Made by a program: the position numbers and the translations under genes. A DNA stretch of 64,000 nucleotides from Candidatus Saccharibacteria bacterium UBA6664 (lineage in GTDB: Bacteria > Patescibacteriota > Saccharimonadia > Saccharimonadales > Saccharimonadaceae): positions 8,863 to 72,862 of the forward strand of contig DKKO01000005.1 in NCBI GenBank assembly GCA_002455275.1. Direction: 5' to 3'. Position 1 is the stretch's first letter. Each line of letters opens with the position of its first letter. The notes under the pieces are model-generated. The model saw only the letters and a list, made by a program, of their open reading frames with translations. It did no database searches and had not been told where the DNA came from. Positions 16,557 to 25,384 of this stretch are shown piece after piece.

Positions 16557-16583
16557 CAGCTCAACTTTGGATACATAAATATA

Positions 16584-16607
16584 ACTCGCAGCTGCGAGTT
16601 TTTATTA
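16584..16607. terminator. Bidirectional terminator between the GC-rich island and ychF
   Basis: ACTCGCA/TGCGAGT hairpin followed by TTTTTATT on the + strand and a T-rich tail on the - strand. It serves the convergent + strand gene 4 and - strand ychF. Confidence 0.75.
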
Positions 16608-16620
16608 ACTACACCGTAGA

Positions 16621-17703
16621 TTACTTTGTTACGTTAAAACGAAACTCTACCACATCATCTGGCTGCATAACATAGTCTTTGCCCTCTGTGCGGAGCTTAC
16701 CGACACTACGGGCGGCAGCTTCTGAACCGGCAGCAATGAGGTCGGGGTAGGCAACCACTTGTGCGGCGATAAAACCTTTTTCAAAATCGGTATGAATGAC
16801 GCCGGCAGCTTGGGGCGCGGTATCACCTTGGTGAATTGTCCAGGCACGAACTTCTTTTGGTCCGGCGGTGAGGTAACTTTGCAAGCCAAGCGTGTCGTAG
16901 GCGGCGTGAATCAGCTGCGTAAGCCCACGCTCTTTTACGCCGTAACTGCCTAGCAACTCGGCCGTATCTTCATCGTCTAGACCGCGCAACTCTTCTTCTA
17001 ACTTGGCGCAGATAAAGATCGATTTTGCTGGAGCAACCAGCTTTGCTAAAGCAGATTTCTCGCTCTCGTTTGCAAGCGTTTGCTCGTCTATATTAAATGC
17101 GTAGATAACTGGCTTAGCGGTGAGTAAGTGAAGATCGGCGATATATTCGTGATTGAGGCTTGGCAATTTCGAAAGCGGGGTACCTTCGAGTAGGTGGCGT
17201 TGGAGGCTTTCAAGGTAGGTAAGTTCATCTCGCTTCTTTGGGTTTGCCTTGGCTTCTTTAGCGATTTTTGGCATGCGGTTTTCAAGTGTTTGAAGGTCGG
17301 CAAGCATAAGTTCGGTGTTGATAATTTCCATATCGGCCTCTGGTGCGACGGTATCATTCACATGAACAATATCGTTGTTCACAAAGGCACGCACCACATG
17401 TACGATCGCATCACACTGCCTGATGTTTGCCAGGAATTGATTGCCCAATCCTTCACCCTTTGAAGCACCTGCTACGAGACCCGCAATGTCGACAAACGTC
17501 ACGGTTGCTGGAATAACTTTTTCGGCGCTATATAATTTTTGTAGTTCGATTAAGCGCGGGTCTGGCACGGGCACAATACCTGTGTTTGGCTCTATGGTGG
17601 CAAAAGGGTAGTTGGCAGCCAAGATTTCAGAATCGGTGAGCGCATTAAAAAGCGTCGATTTCCCGACGTTTGGTAGACCAACGATACCGATAGACAGACT
17701 CAT
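16621..17703 (-). CDS. ychF: Redox-regulated ATPase YchF (OLA1 family)
   Basis: Obg-related P-loop NTPase that prefers ATP and binds ribosomes. The 360-residue length is exact for the family. Visible are GLPNVGKSTLF (P loop, residue 8 onward), DIAGLVAGASKGEGLGNQFL (switch II), NIDE at the specificity site and the C-terminal TGS domain ending DYVMQPDDVVEFRFNVTK. On the - strand TACAAT ends eight bases before the ATG, suggesting a leaderless or nearly leaderless mRNA. It faces away from the pilus cluster and converges on the GC-rich island. Confidence 0.96.
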   Translation of the reverse strand: MSLSIGIVGLPNVGKSTLFNALTDSEILAANYPFATIEPNTGIVPVPDPRLIELQKLYSAEKVIPATVTFVDIAGLVAGASKGEGLGNQFLANIRQCDAIVHVVRAFVNNDIVHVNDTVAPEADMEIINTELMLADLQTLENRMPKIAKEAKANPKKRDELTYLESLQRHLLEGTPLSKLPSLNHEYIADLHLLTAKPVIYAFNIDEQTLANESEKSALAKLVAPAKSIFICAKLEEELRGLDDEDTAELLGSYGVKERGLTQLIHAAYDTLGLQSYLTAGPKEVRAWTIHQGDTAPQAAGVIHTDFEKGFIAAQVVAYPDLIAAGSEAAARSVGKLRTEGKDYVMQPDDVVEFRFNVTK

Positions 17704-17803
17704 TTGTATCTATTGTAACAGAGGCGAATATTTTGTGCGAATATCTTTTGCCACAAGAGATAATGTGGTACCATAAGCGTAAACGAAAGTTCGTAAATAT
17801 AAT

Positions 17804-18292
17804 ATGGCGCTAGCAGATATAAATAAAAAGATTTTGATACCACTAGTATTTGTCGTGCTTGTTTTGATTGGGGTGGCTCTGTGGGCTTGGACGTATTATC
17901 AAGCGGTTGGTCCAAATGGGATTGACACGAACGACACTTCAGCCACAAGCGCACAAAAAGAAGAGAAGTCACTAAAAGCCAAGCTAGATACTGCTTCTTC
18001 GAGCAAAGATAAGGCAAAGGCCTATAGTGATCTTTCGAATTTTTATGCTAATCAGCCTGAGGCCGGCGACGAGTCGGTATCGTACGCGAAAAAAGCAGTA
18101 GAGCAAGAGCCGACTGCTGATACGTATGCGCAGCTGGCATTTGCGGCTGAGCAGGCAGGCGATGTCGAGCAGGCAATTGAAGCTTACGAAAAGGCTGCTT
18201 CGATGAGCGAAAAGACCGCACTCGATGATGGCCGGAGTGACTACTCGTACTATATGATGCAGGCACGTTTGCTTAGGGAGTCACAAGAATGA
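17804..18292 (+). CDS. Membrane-anchored TPR-like protein (162 aa)
   Basis: An N-terminal membrane segment (ILIPLVFVVLVLIGVALWAW) is followed by an exported helical region with two to three TPR-like helix pairs (AKAYSDLSNFYANQPEAG; TADTYAQLAFAAEQAGDVEQAIEAYEKA). Its stop codon overlaps the start of the next gene (ATGA), a secreted large protein, so the two are translated together. It heads the pilus cluster. TPR proteins such as PilF/PilW help pilin export and assembly; that role here is inferred from context only. Confidence 0.7.
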   Translation: MALADINKKILIPLVFVVLVLIGVALWAWTYYQAVGPNGIDTNDTSATSAQKEEKSLKAKLDTASSSKDKAKAYSDLSNFYANQPEAGDESVSYAKKAVEQEPTADTYAQLAFAAEQAGDVEQAIEAYEKAASMSEKTALDDGRSDYSYYMMQARLLRESQE

Positions 18293-20853
18293 CACATGCA
18301 CTAAAGCGATACGTAACACTACCACTATTAGCATTGTTGATGGCGTTTCCTTTATCGTTTTACGAAGCACAACCAGCCGCAGCTTTATCAGGAACGGGCT
18401 ACTTCACGGGTAGAACTGGTAGTTGGTTCTCGGGCTACGGTGGAGACGTACTTTCTGGCCGACCTGGTCGTAACGCACTGCAGCCAAGTAATTATGCCAG
18501 CAAGAACGCTTTTATTAACTTTATACGCAATCAGCTCAGCGGTGGAGGCAAAGATCGAGTCGGAGCAGCGTTTATCGTAAACCTTATGCTTGATGCTGAT
18601 GCAGCAGGCGGTTGGGCGAAGGATCGTTCACCAAGTGCGGCGATGGTAAATGATTGGGAGGCACGATTGCGTGATAGCAGCGTAACCATGAGCGTTGTTA
18701 ATGGCGACCCAAATGCGTATGGTCGAATTTCGTTTTATGACCCGAGTATCAACGATGATTTCTTCACTAGTTATAACTCAGGCTCGCGTGCGTTGCTGCG
18801 ATTCCATCAAGGTGGAAGGGTCGTCGCGGTGGTTGAAATACCCTGTGGAAACCCAGTTGGTGGGCTCGCCGGTCTTGACCCGCTTCCTTTTAGAAACGAC
18901 CCCACTTCTGATGTTCGCGCTACCGCACGACCAGGCCAGACCGTAACGTTCCGTCACAGAGTTACAAACATCGGTGCTGGCAATATGGAACGTCGTCTTA
19001 ATGCCTATGCTGAATGGAATGGCGGCGTGAAGGCCGGTGATGGTGTACGAAGGAACTGTGATGTAGCGGGTGGCCTGAACGCTGGCCAAACAGACAACGG
19101 ATGTACGAATGACTACACGATACCAGGTGGCGCAAGCCCGGGCAGCCTTTATTGTCAACGATTAGTAGTATCTCCTCACTCTACCAATGATTCGGGCTCC
19201 ATTGCGAGTCCACGAGTGTGCGTAGAAGTGATTGGCGCCTGGGAACTCCGGCCGGCGACGACACGTAACTCTGCTGCCGTGGGCACTGGCGGCGCAGCCT
19301 ATCAATTCACACATCGAGCTACAAATCTTGGTCCGCACAATGTTAACCAGGCCGGTAGGGGCTTTGCGCAGGTTCGTGTAGAAGAACGATACCGAACAAG
19401 TCCGGCCGACCTGGCAGGGTGGACTACTTTATCAAACGAGGCTGACATTAGCTCGCTTGCAAGTGGAGGTGTTCGTTCATATGTTAAAACGGGCAATCTA
19501 CCAGCAGCTTTTGATGCGGATGACCAATATTGTCAGCGTCTAGTGATCACATACGGTTCTGCGGACGGTGCCGCCGATGGTGCGGTAGTTTCATCTCCGC
19601 CACCACCAGCTTGTATAGCGGGAAGTGTGAACTATGAATTAACTCCAGAAGTAAGTGTCAACCCAAGTATTGGCATTGAAGCGGGTGCGAATGTAACTGC
19701 GACGCCATCTGTGAACAACGGTGGATCGATAGCTACAAGTGGTACCCAGTGGGAGCTCGTGCAATTTATCGTGCCATCTGGTAGTTCGGTGCCACCAGCT
19801 TCTACGGGTTCAGGCGGGGCCTGTGGTTACTACGGGTTTGGTTGTGTATCAAGAGGCGCTGGTACTGGTTCGTTTGGTCCTGGCAATCCATCTACGTTTA
19901 CATTTGCCTCAGGCGCGGCCTATGGGCCAATTACGTACGCTATACCTGACGATGCGACGGTAGGCACGAAATATTGTTTCGCATTGGCTGTACAGCCTTA
20001 CGCTGAAGATAGCACTGACTGGCGGTATGGTGAGCCAGCTTGTGTGCGCGTAGGTATTAAGCCGAAGATTCAAGTACTTGGCTACGATTTGGTCACCGGA
20101 GGCGAAGCGAATACTAGTGTGACGTCACGAGCGGCTGGCCAATATGGCAGTTGGACTGAGTATGGTTTACGGGTGACGCTGGATGTGAATGGCATGGGTT
20201 CAGGTAACTCACTGGCTAATGGAGCAAGTGGGGCGCTTGCCAACTGGAGTACACTTACATTCGCTAATACACCAACGCTGGGTAACTTCGGCGCCTTTGT
20301 GCCATTCCCAACAGTTAACACGAGCACCGCTGCAACGTTTGGTGATGGCACCACCTTCCCGAACGGCACCTGTGGTAACACTGGTCGTCATATTTGCGTA
20401 GTGACAGGCACGGCTGTTATAAACGGGAACATTAGCTACGCAAACGATTACGCGACAATTTCGAGCATCCCAGAGGTAATTATTATCGCGGATGACATTG
20501 TGATAGCTCCAACCGTGACTCGAATCGATGCTTGGTTAATAGCAAAAAGCTCCGACCCTAGCAGGGGAAGAATAAGTACTTGTAGCTCGGTCGCAGGCTT
20601 TGCGCCTATGACCACAGCAGCCCTAACGATTGATCGATGTGATAACGCACTTCGCTTTAACGGGCCAGTTGCCGCGCGAACTATTTACCTCTATCGCACT
20701 ATGGCTGCATCTGGACCAACCGATGATCCCGCGACACCGGCAGAGACATTCAATTTACGTGCTAGTAACTTCTTATCTGCCTTTGGCAACCCGACCGGCG
20801 GTAATCCTCGAGCGAACACCGATAGAATCACACAACTGCCACCACGATTTTAA
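18289..20853 (+). CDS. Large secreted, cysteine-containing surface protein next to the pilus genes (854 aa)
   Basis: The signal peptide (LPLLALLMAFPLSFYEAQPAAA) leads a long extracellular protein with at least three repeats of a CARDB/DUF11-like beta sandwich. Each has a YCQRLVV/YCFALAV strand and a paired cysteine (for example SLYCQRLVVSP, DQYCQRLVITYG, GTKYCFALAVQP). The C-terminal 250 residues differ and end in RITQLPPRF, with RTIYLYRTMAASG near the end. No membrane anchor or LPxTG is visible. It overlaps the TPR gene upstream and precedes pilM, so a pilus-associated adhesin is a reasonable inference. Codon use matches the chromosome, unlike the GC-rich island. Confidence 0.75.
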   Translation: MTHALKRYVTLPLLALLMAFPLSFYEAQPAAALSGTGYFTGRTGSWFSGYGGDVLSGRPGRNALQPSNYASKNAFINFIRNQLSGGGKDRVGAAFIVNLMLDADAAGGWAKDRSPSAAMVNDWEARLRDSSVTMSVVNGDPNAYGRISFYDPSINDDFFTSYNSGSRALLRFHQGGRVVAVVEIPCGNPVGGLAGLDPLPFRNDPTSDVRATARPGQTVTFRHRVTNIGAGNMERRLNAYAEWNGGVKAGDGVRRNCDVAGGLNAGQTDNGCTNDYTIPGGASPGSLYCQRLVVSPHSTNDSGSIASPRVCVEVIGAWELRPATTRNSAAVGTGGAAYQFTHRATNLGPHNVNQAGRGFAQVRVEERYRTSPADLAGWTTLSNEADISSLASGGVRSYVKTGNLPAAFDADDQYCQRLVITYGSADGAADGAVVSSPPPPACIAGSVNYELTPEVSVNPSIGIEAGANVTATPSVNNGGSIATSGTQWELVQFIVPSGSSVPPASTGSGGACGYYGFGCVSRGAGTGSFGPGNPSTFTFASGAAYGPITYAIPDDATVGTKYCFALAVQPYAEDSTDWRYGEPACVRVGIKPKIQVLGYDLVTGGEANTSVTSRAAGQYGSWTEYGLRVTLDVNGMGSGNSLANGASGALANWSTLTFANTPTLGNFGAFVPFPTVNTSTAATFGDGTTFPNGTCGNTGRHICVVTGTAVINGNISYANDYATISSIPEVIIIADDIVIAPTVTRIDAWLIAKSSDPSRGRISTCSSVAGFAPMTTAALTIDRCDNALRFNGPVAARTIYLYRTMAASGPTDDPATPAETFNLRASNFLSAFGNPTGGNPRANTDRITQLPPRF

Positions 20854-20856
20854 CGC

Positions 20857-20885
20857 TTGCTCACCTGATAGTGCTTATGTATAAT
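20857..20885 (+). promoter_or_regulatory. Promoter of the pilM operon
   Basis: TTGCTC (20857-20862), 17-base spacer, TATAAT (20880-20885). The ATG at 20896 is only 10 bases further on. Confidence 0.7.
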
Positions 20886-20895
20886 GAGGGATAAT

Positions 20896-21942
20896 ATGGC
20901 GATATTAAAAAGCGTGGGCGACTTTTTTGCACTAGACATTGGTACCAATGCGGTGCGGGTTGTTCAATTGTCTCAAAGCGGTCAAGATACCTGGAACTTG
21001 GTTCACTACGGCTACGCGCCGGTAGATAACAAAACGACCGCGTCAGACTCTCCAGAAGCTCGACGTCGCTTGGGTGAGATTATCATGACGGCGATAGGGC
21101 AAAGTGGCATCAAACTACGTGATGTCGTGATTGGTTTACCGTCTCAAAAGACATTTACCACGGTGATTGATGTGCCTACTATGAGCGAGGCCGACCTAAA
21201 AAGCACGATTAAATACCAGATAGACCAGTACATTCCCATGTCGGTAGACGAGGCTAAAGTAGACTGGAAGCCACTTGGCCAATCGTTGCACGATCCAAAA
21301 CAGCAAGAAGTGTTACTTACCAGTACGGCAAAAAGTTATGCCGAGGATCGTCTTGAGTTTATCGAGAGCCTTGGGTTAAACGTGATTGCCGCCGAACCAG
21401 ATCCGATAGCAATGATTCGTTCATTGCTTCCACGTACGATTACCGACGCACGTTTAATTGTCGATATGGGTGAGCTATCGACAGACATCGCGATTACCTT
21501 TGGTGATTCACCTCGTCTTGTAAGAACAATCCCAGTAGGCCTAAGCTCACTGCTAAAGGCGATTGTGCAGAATTTGAACGTACAAGAAGACCAAGCCAGG
21601 CAGTTTGTACTGAAATTTGGCCTTGCACCAGACCGTTTGGATGGCCAGGTGCTTCATGCACTCGAAAGCACACTTGATAACTTCACGAGTGAACTTACTA
21701 AATCGGTTAAGTTTTTCCAAACTCGCTATGCAAGTACGACAGTGGGAGGCATTTTACTCGCGGGCTACGCTAGCAGCATTCCTCGTTTTGGTGAGTATGT
21801 TTCGGCTAAGACCGACGTGAGAACAGAAGCCGCTAACCCTTGGCAAAAAGTACGTGTTTCACAAGCCGACCAACAGCAGTTGCTTCCGATTATGCATGAG
21901 TTTGCTACGGTTGTGGGGCTCGCTCAAAGGAGTGGTTCATGA
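20896..21942 (+). CDS. pilM: Type IV pilus assembly protein PilM
   Basis: Actin-like cytoplasmic ATPase that anchors PilN/PilO and links the inner-membrane platform to the motor. Typical features: FFALDIGTNAVRVVQLS at the start, LKSTIKYQIDQYIPMSVDEAKVDW near residue 100, LIVDMGELSTDIAITFGDSPRLVRTIPVG as the second phosphate-binding region and GGILLAGYASSIP near the end. An ATG at 20884 lies inside the -10 box, so the start at 20896 is preferred (348 residues). Its stop overlaps pilN (ATGA). Confidence 0.93.
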   Translation: MAILKSVGDFFALDIGTNAVRVVQLSQSGQDTWNLVHYGYAPVDNKTTASDSPEARRRLGEIIMTAIGQSGIKLRDVVIGLPSQKTFTTVIDVPTMSEADLKSTIKYQIDQYIPMSVDEAKVDWKPLGQSLHDPKQQEVLLTSTAKSYAEDRLEFIESLGLNVIAAEPDPIAMIRSLLPRTITDARLIVDMGELSTDIAITFGDSPRLVRTIPVGLSSLLKAIVQNLNVQEDQARQFVLKFGLAPDRLDGQVLHALESTLDNFTSELTKSVKFFQTRYASTTVGGILLAGYASSIPRFGEYVSAKTDVRTEAANPWQKVRVSQADQQQLLPIMHEFATVVGLAQRSGS

Positions 21943-22664
21943 TTGAAGTAAACCTAATTCCTGACGTAAAGCTTGAGCTGTTGAAAGCACGTAAAGTACG
22001 TACGAACGTTATTTCACTATCGATACTTATTACCATTGTCACCGCTGGTGCTGTTGCGTTGCTGGCGTTTTACGTATTTGTAGTGCAAACTGTTGCGGGT
22101 GCGCTAGCGGATACGGCGATAAAAAACGAATCTGCCAAGCTTAAATCAGTCGACGATTTAGCGCAAACATTGACCATCCAAAACCAAATGGACAATATTA
22201 CGCAAATGCATGACAAGAAAAACTTAACATCGCGCATTTTCGACATACTCAAAACAATTGTTCCTGAGGGCAAGAATACCATTGCGATATCGAGCGTGAA
22301 GCTAGATACCGAAGAGGGCACTATTACGTTGGAAGCTGAAGCCTCGAATGGTTACGAAGCCCTCGAAGTGTTCAAGAAAACCATCGCTGAAACTACCTTT
22401 AGCTATAGTGAAGGTGGTGACATCCAAAACCCTATTAATATCGCAACAGAAATTAGCGATGGTCAGCGTCGCTATGCCGAAGATTCAGACGGTAACCGTG
22501 TGCTGCGCTTTACGCTAAGCTTTGCGTACCCAGAAGAGCTATTCCTGCCAACCTCAGAACGTGGCCAGATTAATGCACCTGACAAGCAGAACGCAACAGA
22601 CTCTGCTACCGGTGTGCCAAAGAGCCTATTTACCAATCCTTCAGAAGACGGAGGTAACCAGTAA
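21939..22664 (+). CDS. pilN: Type IV pilus assembly protein PilN
   Basis: Bitopic alignment-complex protein. A short cytoplasmic N-terminus MIEVNLIPDVKLELL, which matches the PilM-binding INLLP-type peptide, is followed by one membrane segment (residues about 25-52), a periplasmic-type coiled region and an alpha/beta ferredoxin-like domain. An extended polar tail of about 30 residues is present. Overlaps pilM by four bases and abuts pilO, as in other pilus operons. Confidence 0.88.
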   Translation: MIEVNLIPDVKLELLKARKVRTNVISLSILITIVTAGAVALLAFYVFVVQTVAGALADTAIKNESAKLKSVDDLAQTLTIQNQMDNITQMHDKKNLTSRIFDILKTIVPEGKNTIAISSVKLDTEEGTITLEAEASNGYEALEVFKKTIAETTFSYSEGGDIQNPINIATEISDGQRRYAEDSDGNRVLRFTLSFAYPEELFLPTSERGQINAPDKQNATDSATGVPKSLFTNPSEDGGNQ

Positions 22665-23359
22665 TGGCCGATAACGACGTCGCGCTTCGTAAGCGTCAGC
22701 AAATCGAAAAAGCTGGTCGCACGATGTTCTTATGGGTTGCGGCTGCGGCCGCAGTAGTGGGGATTGCTGCTGTTTTGGCGATATCTCTTTTTCAACGGCT
22801 AGTATTCAACCAAAAAGTGCTCAATGCAAAGAACGAAACGATTTCCGTATTACGCGACAACAACGCAGTCGTCAACGATTTAAAAGACAACGTAAGGGTA
22901 CTCAACACTAATAGCGCGCTTCTAAATACCGACAGGTCTGAGGGGAGTGAGCCGATAGCGGTTGTACTTGATGCACTGCCCTCACAGCCAAACTCTTCAG
23001 CGCTCGGGGCCTCATTGCAGCAAAAATTGCTTGACGTAGATGGCGTCGTGATAGAGGCTCTAACAGTTACTCCAATTGCTGGCGTCGAAGATACTATCGA
23101 TACGGGTGATAATGCTTCAACAGATAGTGACACAGGTGATAACGAAATTCGATTCCAGTTTACTGTTTCTACGAAGGCCAATAAGGCAAGTGCGCTAAAA
23201 GAGGTGTTGAAACGAATTGAGCGATCGATTAGAGCAATCGATATCTACCAATTATCCGTAGAGCAGCAAAACGATTCAATTAGTTTGAGTGTTGAAGGAC
23301 GCGCCTTCTTTGAGCCTGAAGTGACCGTAGAGCTCAAGAAAGAGAGTATAAAGCCATGA
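22664..23359 (+). CDS. pilO: Type IV pilus assembly protein PilO-like
   Basis: One membrane segment (residues about 22-45, MFLWVAAAAAVVGIAAVLAISLF), a coiled region and a C-terminal ferredoxin-like domain (LKEVLKRIERSIRAIDIYQLSVEQQNDSISLSVEGRAFFEP). Sequence identity to known PilO cannot be judged by eye, but size, topology and position between pilN and the motor genes fit. The start overlaps the pilN stop (TAATG) and the end overlaps the next ORF by four bases. Confidence 0.8.
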   Translation: MADNDVALRKRQQIEKAGRTMFLWVAAAAAVVGIAAVLAISLFQRLVFNQKVLNAKNETISVLRDNNAVVNDLKDNVRVLNTNSALLNTDRSEGSEPIAVVLDALPSQPNSSALGASLQQKLLDVDGVVIEALTVTPIAGVEDTIDTGDNASTDSDTGDNEIRFQFTVSTKANKASALKEVLKRIERSIRAIDIYQLSVEQQNDSISLSVEGRAFFEPEVTVELKKESIKP

Positions 23360-23592
23360 AGAAGACTGACATAGCAATGATCATTCTTATCGCCTCGATT
23401 AGTGTTGGTTTGGCATATGCAACAGTAAGCTCTATCCCAGGGCTTCAACTAAGTGACGACCCTGTGCAGGTGCCAACTATGGACCGCTACAGCGCTGACG
23501 TAAAAGAACCAGACCCGGCAATATTTAACGAAGATGCGATTAATCCAACTGTTGATGTAACCATTGGCGGACAGTCAACAAGTGATGATTAG
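23356..23592 (+). CDS. Small membrane protein in the pilus operon (78 aa)
   Basis: One N-terminal membrane segment (IAMIILIASISVGLAYATV) and a short acidic exported tail. It occupies the place of a pilP-like gene but is too short and has no cysteine lipobox. Translationally coupled to pilO (ATGA overlap) and followed after 14 bases by pilB with a strong GGGAGGTGAGG site. Function unknown; a platform accessory protein is likely from context. Confidence 0.65.
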   Translation: MKKTDIAMIILIASISVGLAYATVSSIPGLQLSDDPVQVPTMDRYSADVKEPDPAIFNEDAINPTVDVTIGGQSTSDD

Positions 23593-23606
23593 GGAGGTGA
23601 GGTGCG

Positions 23607-25370
23607 ATGGCCTTACTAACCACTGAGATACAAGAAAAGCTACTTAGCCTGCTCATAGACGAAGGTTTAGTTGAGAAAAGTGTTATTGAAGCATCTCAGG
23701 CTGAATCACAGAAGACCAAAGAACCCATCATTAGTGTGCTTACCAAACAGGGCACGATTGACGACGAGTTACTTACGCACGCACTTGCACAGGTATCAGG
23801 GGTACCGTACGTTAATTTGCGAACTACTTTGATTGATGAGAACATCTTGAACCTTCTTGCCGCCGATATTGCCGAGCGATTTATGGCAGTGCCACTTGCG
23901 GAGGTACAAAACCGTCTTGCTGTGGCGATGATTGACGCCAACAACGTGCAGGCCGTTGACTACCTGGCAAACCTTATACAGCGGCCAATTAAAGTATTCA
24001 TGGCATCTGAGGCCGGTGTAAGGCATGTTCTTGATCAATACAAGGCCGACCTATCGACGGTTGATGAAGCAGCCGTTCAAACAGAAGAAGATTCAGTTGC
24101 TGAGAAAAAAGCAAACATCAAAACGATTGTCCAGGATTCTCCGATTAGCCGTGCATTGAGCACTATTTTGGAGTACGCTGTGAAGACTCGAGCAAGTGAT
24201 ATCCACATCGAGCCACTAGAAAAGGCATTGAAGATTCGCGTGCGAGTTGATGGTGTGCTTCGTGAGGTAATGCAGCTGCCAAAATCGATCGAACCTGCCC
24301 TGGTAAGCCGTATAAAAATTTTGTCCAACTTGAAGATAGATGAACACCGAACACCTCAAGACGGTCAATTTGCGATTGAGGTATCAGAGAAAGAAGTAGA
24401 CCTTCGTATTGCCATTAGCCCAGTAGTGTGGGGCGAGCAAGTCGTGATTCGATTGCTTGATAAATCAGGCAATAGCTTTGATTTAGAAGAAATGGGCTAC
24501 GCCGGCCGTGCTTTGCGTGCGATTCGAAAAGGCGTGAAAAAACCAAACGGTATGATTCTGACATCCGGCCCAACTGGTTCGGGTAAATCTACCAGTCTTT
24601 ATGCACTTATTAAGGAAATTAAAGACGACAGTATTAATATCGTCACGCTTGAAGACCCAGTTGAGTACAAGATGGAAGGTGTAAACCAAATCCAGGTGAA
24701 TAGTGAAGTGGGGCTTACGTTCGCGAGTGGACTACGCTCAATCTTGCGTCAAGACCCGAACGTTGTGATGGTGGGTGAGATTCGTGATGCTGAAACTGCC
24801 AACTTGGCAGTGCAGGCTGCACTAACGGGACATTTGGTGTTCAGCACACTGCACACTAACTCTGCGGCTGGTGTGTTGCCACGTCTGCTCGACATGGGTA
24901 TCGAACCGTTTCTTATCGCCAGTACCGTAAACACGATTATTGGTCAGCGACTTGTTCGGCGCGTTGCGCCAAAGCGGGATGCCTATAACTCGACACCGAT
25001 TGAAACACAGAATATATTAGCTACTGTTGGTCACTTATTGCCAACCACAAAAGACCAAGTGGCTCAATTTTCCGAAGACTTAGGATATAAAGACTTGCCA
25101 CTTGCCGGCCAAAACGCTTATACTTTAGTCAAGGGGAAAGATACTCCTCAAACACCACGAGGTTACTCGGGCCGAGCAGGTTTATACGAGGTAATGGATG
25201 TTACCGATGAAATTCAAGACCTGATTGTGAGGCGAGCAACAAGTGCAGAGATTCAGCGTAAAGCTATTGAGCAGGGTATGATTACCATGCGACAAGATGG
25301 TTACCTAAAAGCACTTGGTGGATTAACAACAATCGAAGAAGTAAACCGCGTGGCAGCGGATACAGCCTAA
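23607..25370 (+). CDS. pilB: Type IV pilus extension ATPase PilB (GspE family)
   Basis: Hexameric motor that drives pilin polymerisation. The N-terminal 160 residues are the GspE/MshEN domain. Then SDIHIEPLEKALKIRVRVDG, Walker A TSGPTGSGKST near residue 320, the Asp box ITLEDPVEY, Walker B VVMVGEIRDAETA and the His box LHTNSAAGVLPRL. The usual four-cysteine zinc site after RLVRR is missing: the segment reads VAPKRDAYNSTP with no Cys. The 587-residue length is normal. pilT follows after 14 bases. Confidence 0.95.
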   Translation: MALLTTEIQEKLLSLLIDEGLVEKSVIEASQAESQKTKEPIISVLTKQGTIDDELLTHALAQVSGVPYVNLRTTLIDENILNLLAADIAERFMAVPLAEVQNRLAVAMIDANNVQAVDYLANLIQRPIKVFMASEAGVRHVLDQYKADLSTVDEAAVQTEEDSVAEKKANIKTIVQDSPISRALSTILEYAVKTRASDIHIEPLEKALKIRVRVDGVLREVMQLPKSIEPALVSRIKILSNLKIDEHRTPQDGQFAIEVSEKEVDLRIAISPVVWGEQVVIRLLDKSGNSFDLEEMGYAGRALRAIRKGVKKPNGMILTSGPTGSGKSTSLYALIKEIKDDSINIVTLEDPVEYKMEGVNQIQVNSEVGLTFASGLRSILRQDPNVVMVGEIRDAETANLAVQAALTGHLVFSTLHTNSAAGVLPRLLDMGIEPFLIASTVNTIIGQRLVRRVAPKRDAYNSTPIETQNILATVGHLLPTTKDQVAQFSEDLGYKDLPLAGQNAYTLVKGKDTPQTPRGYSGRAGLYEVMDVTDEIQDLIVRRATSAEIQRKAIEQGMITMRQDGYLKALGGLTTIEEVNRVAADTA

Positions 25371-25384
25371 GGAAGAGGTGGGAA

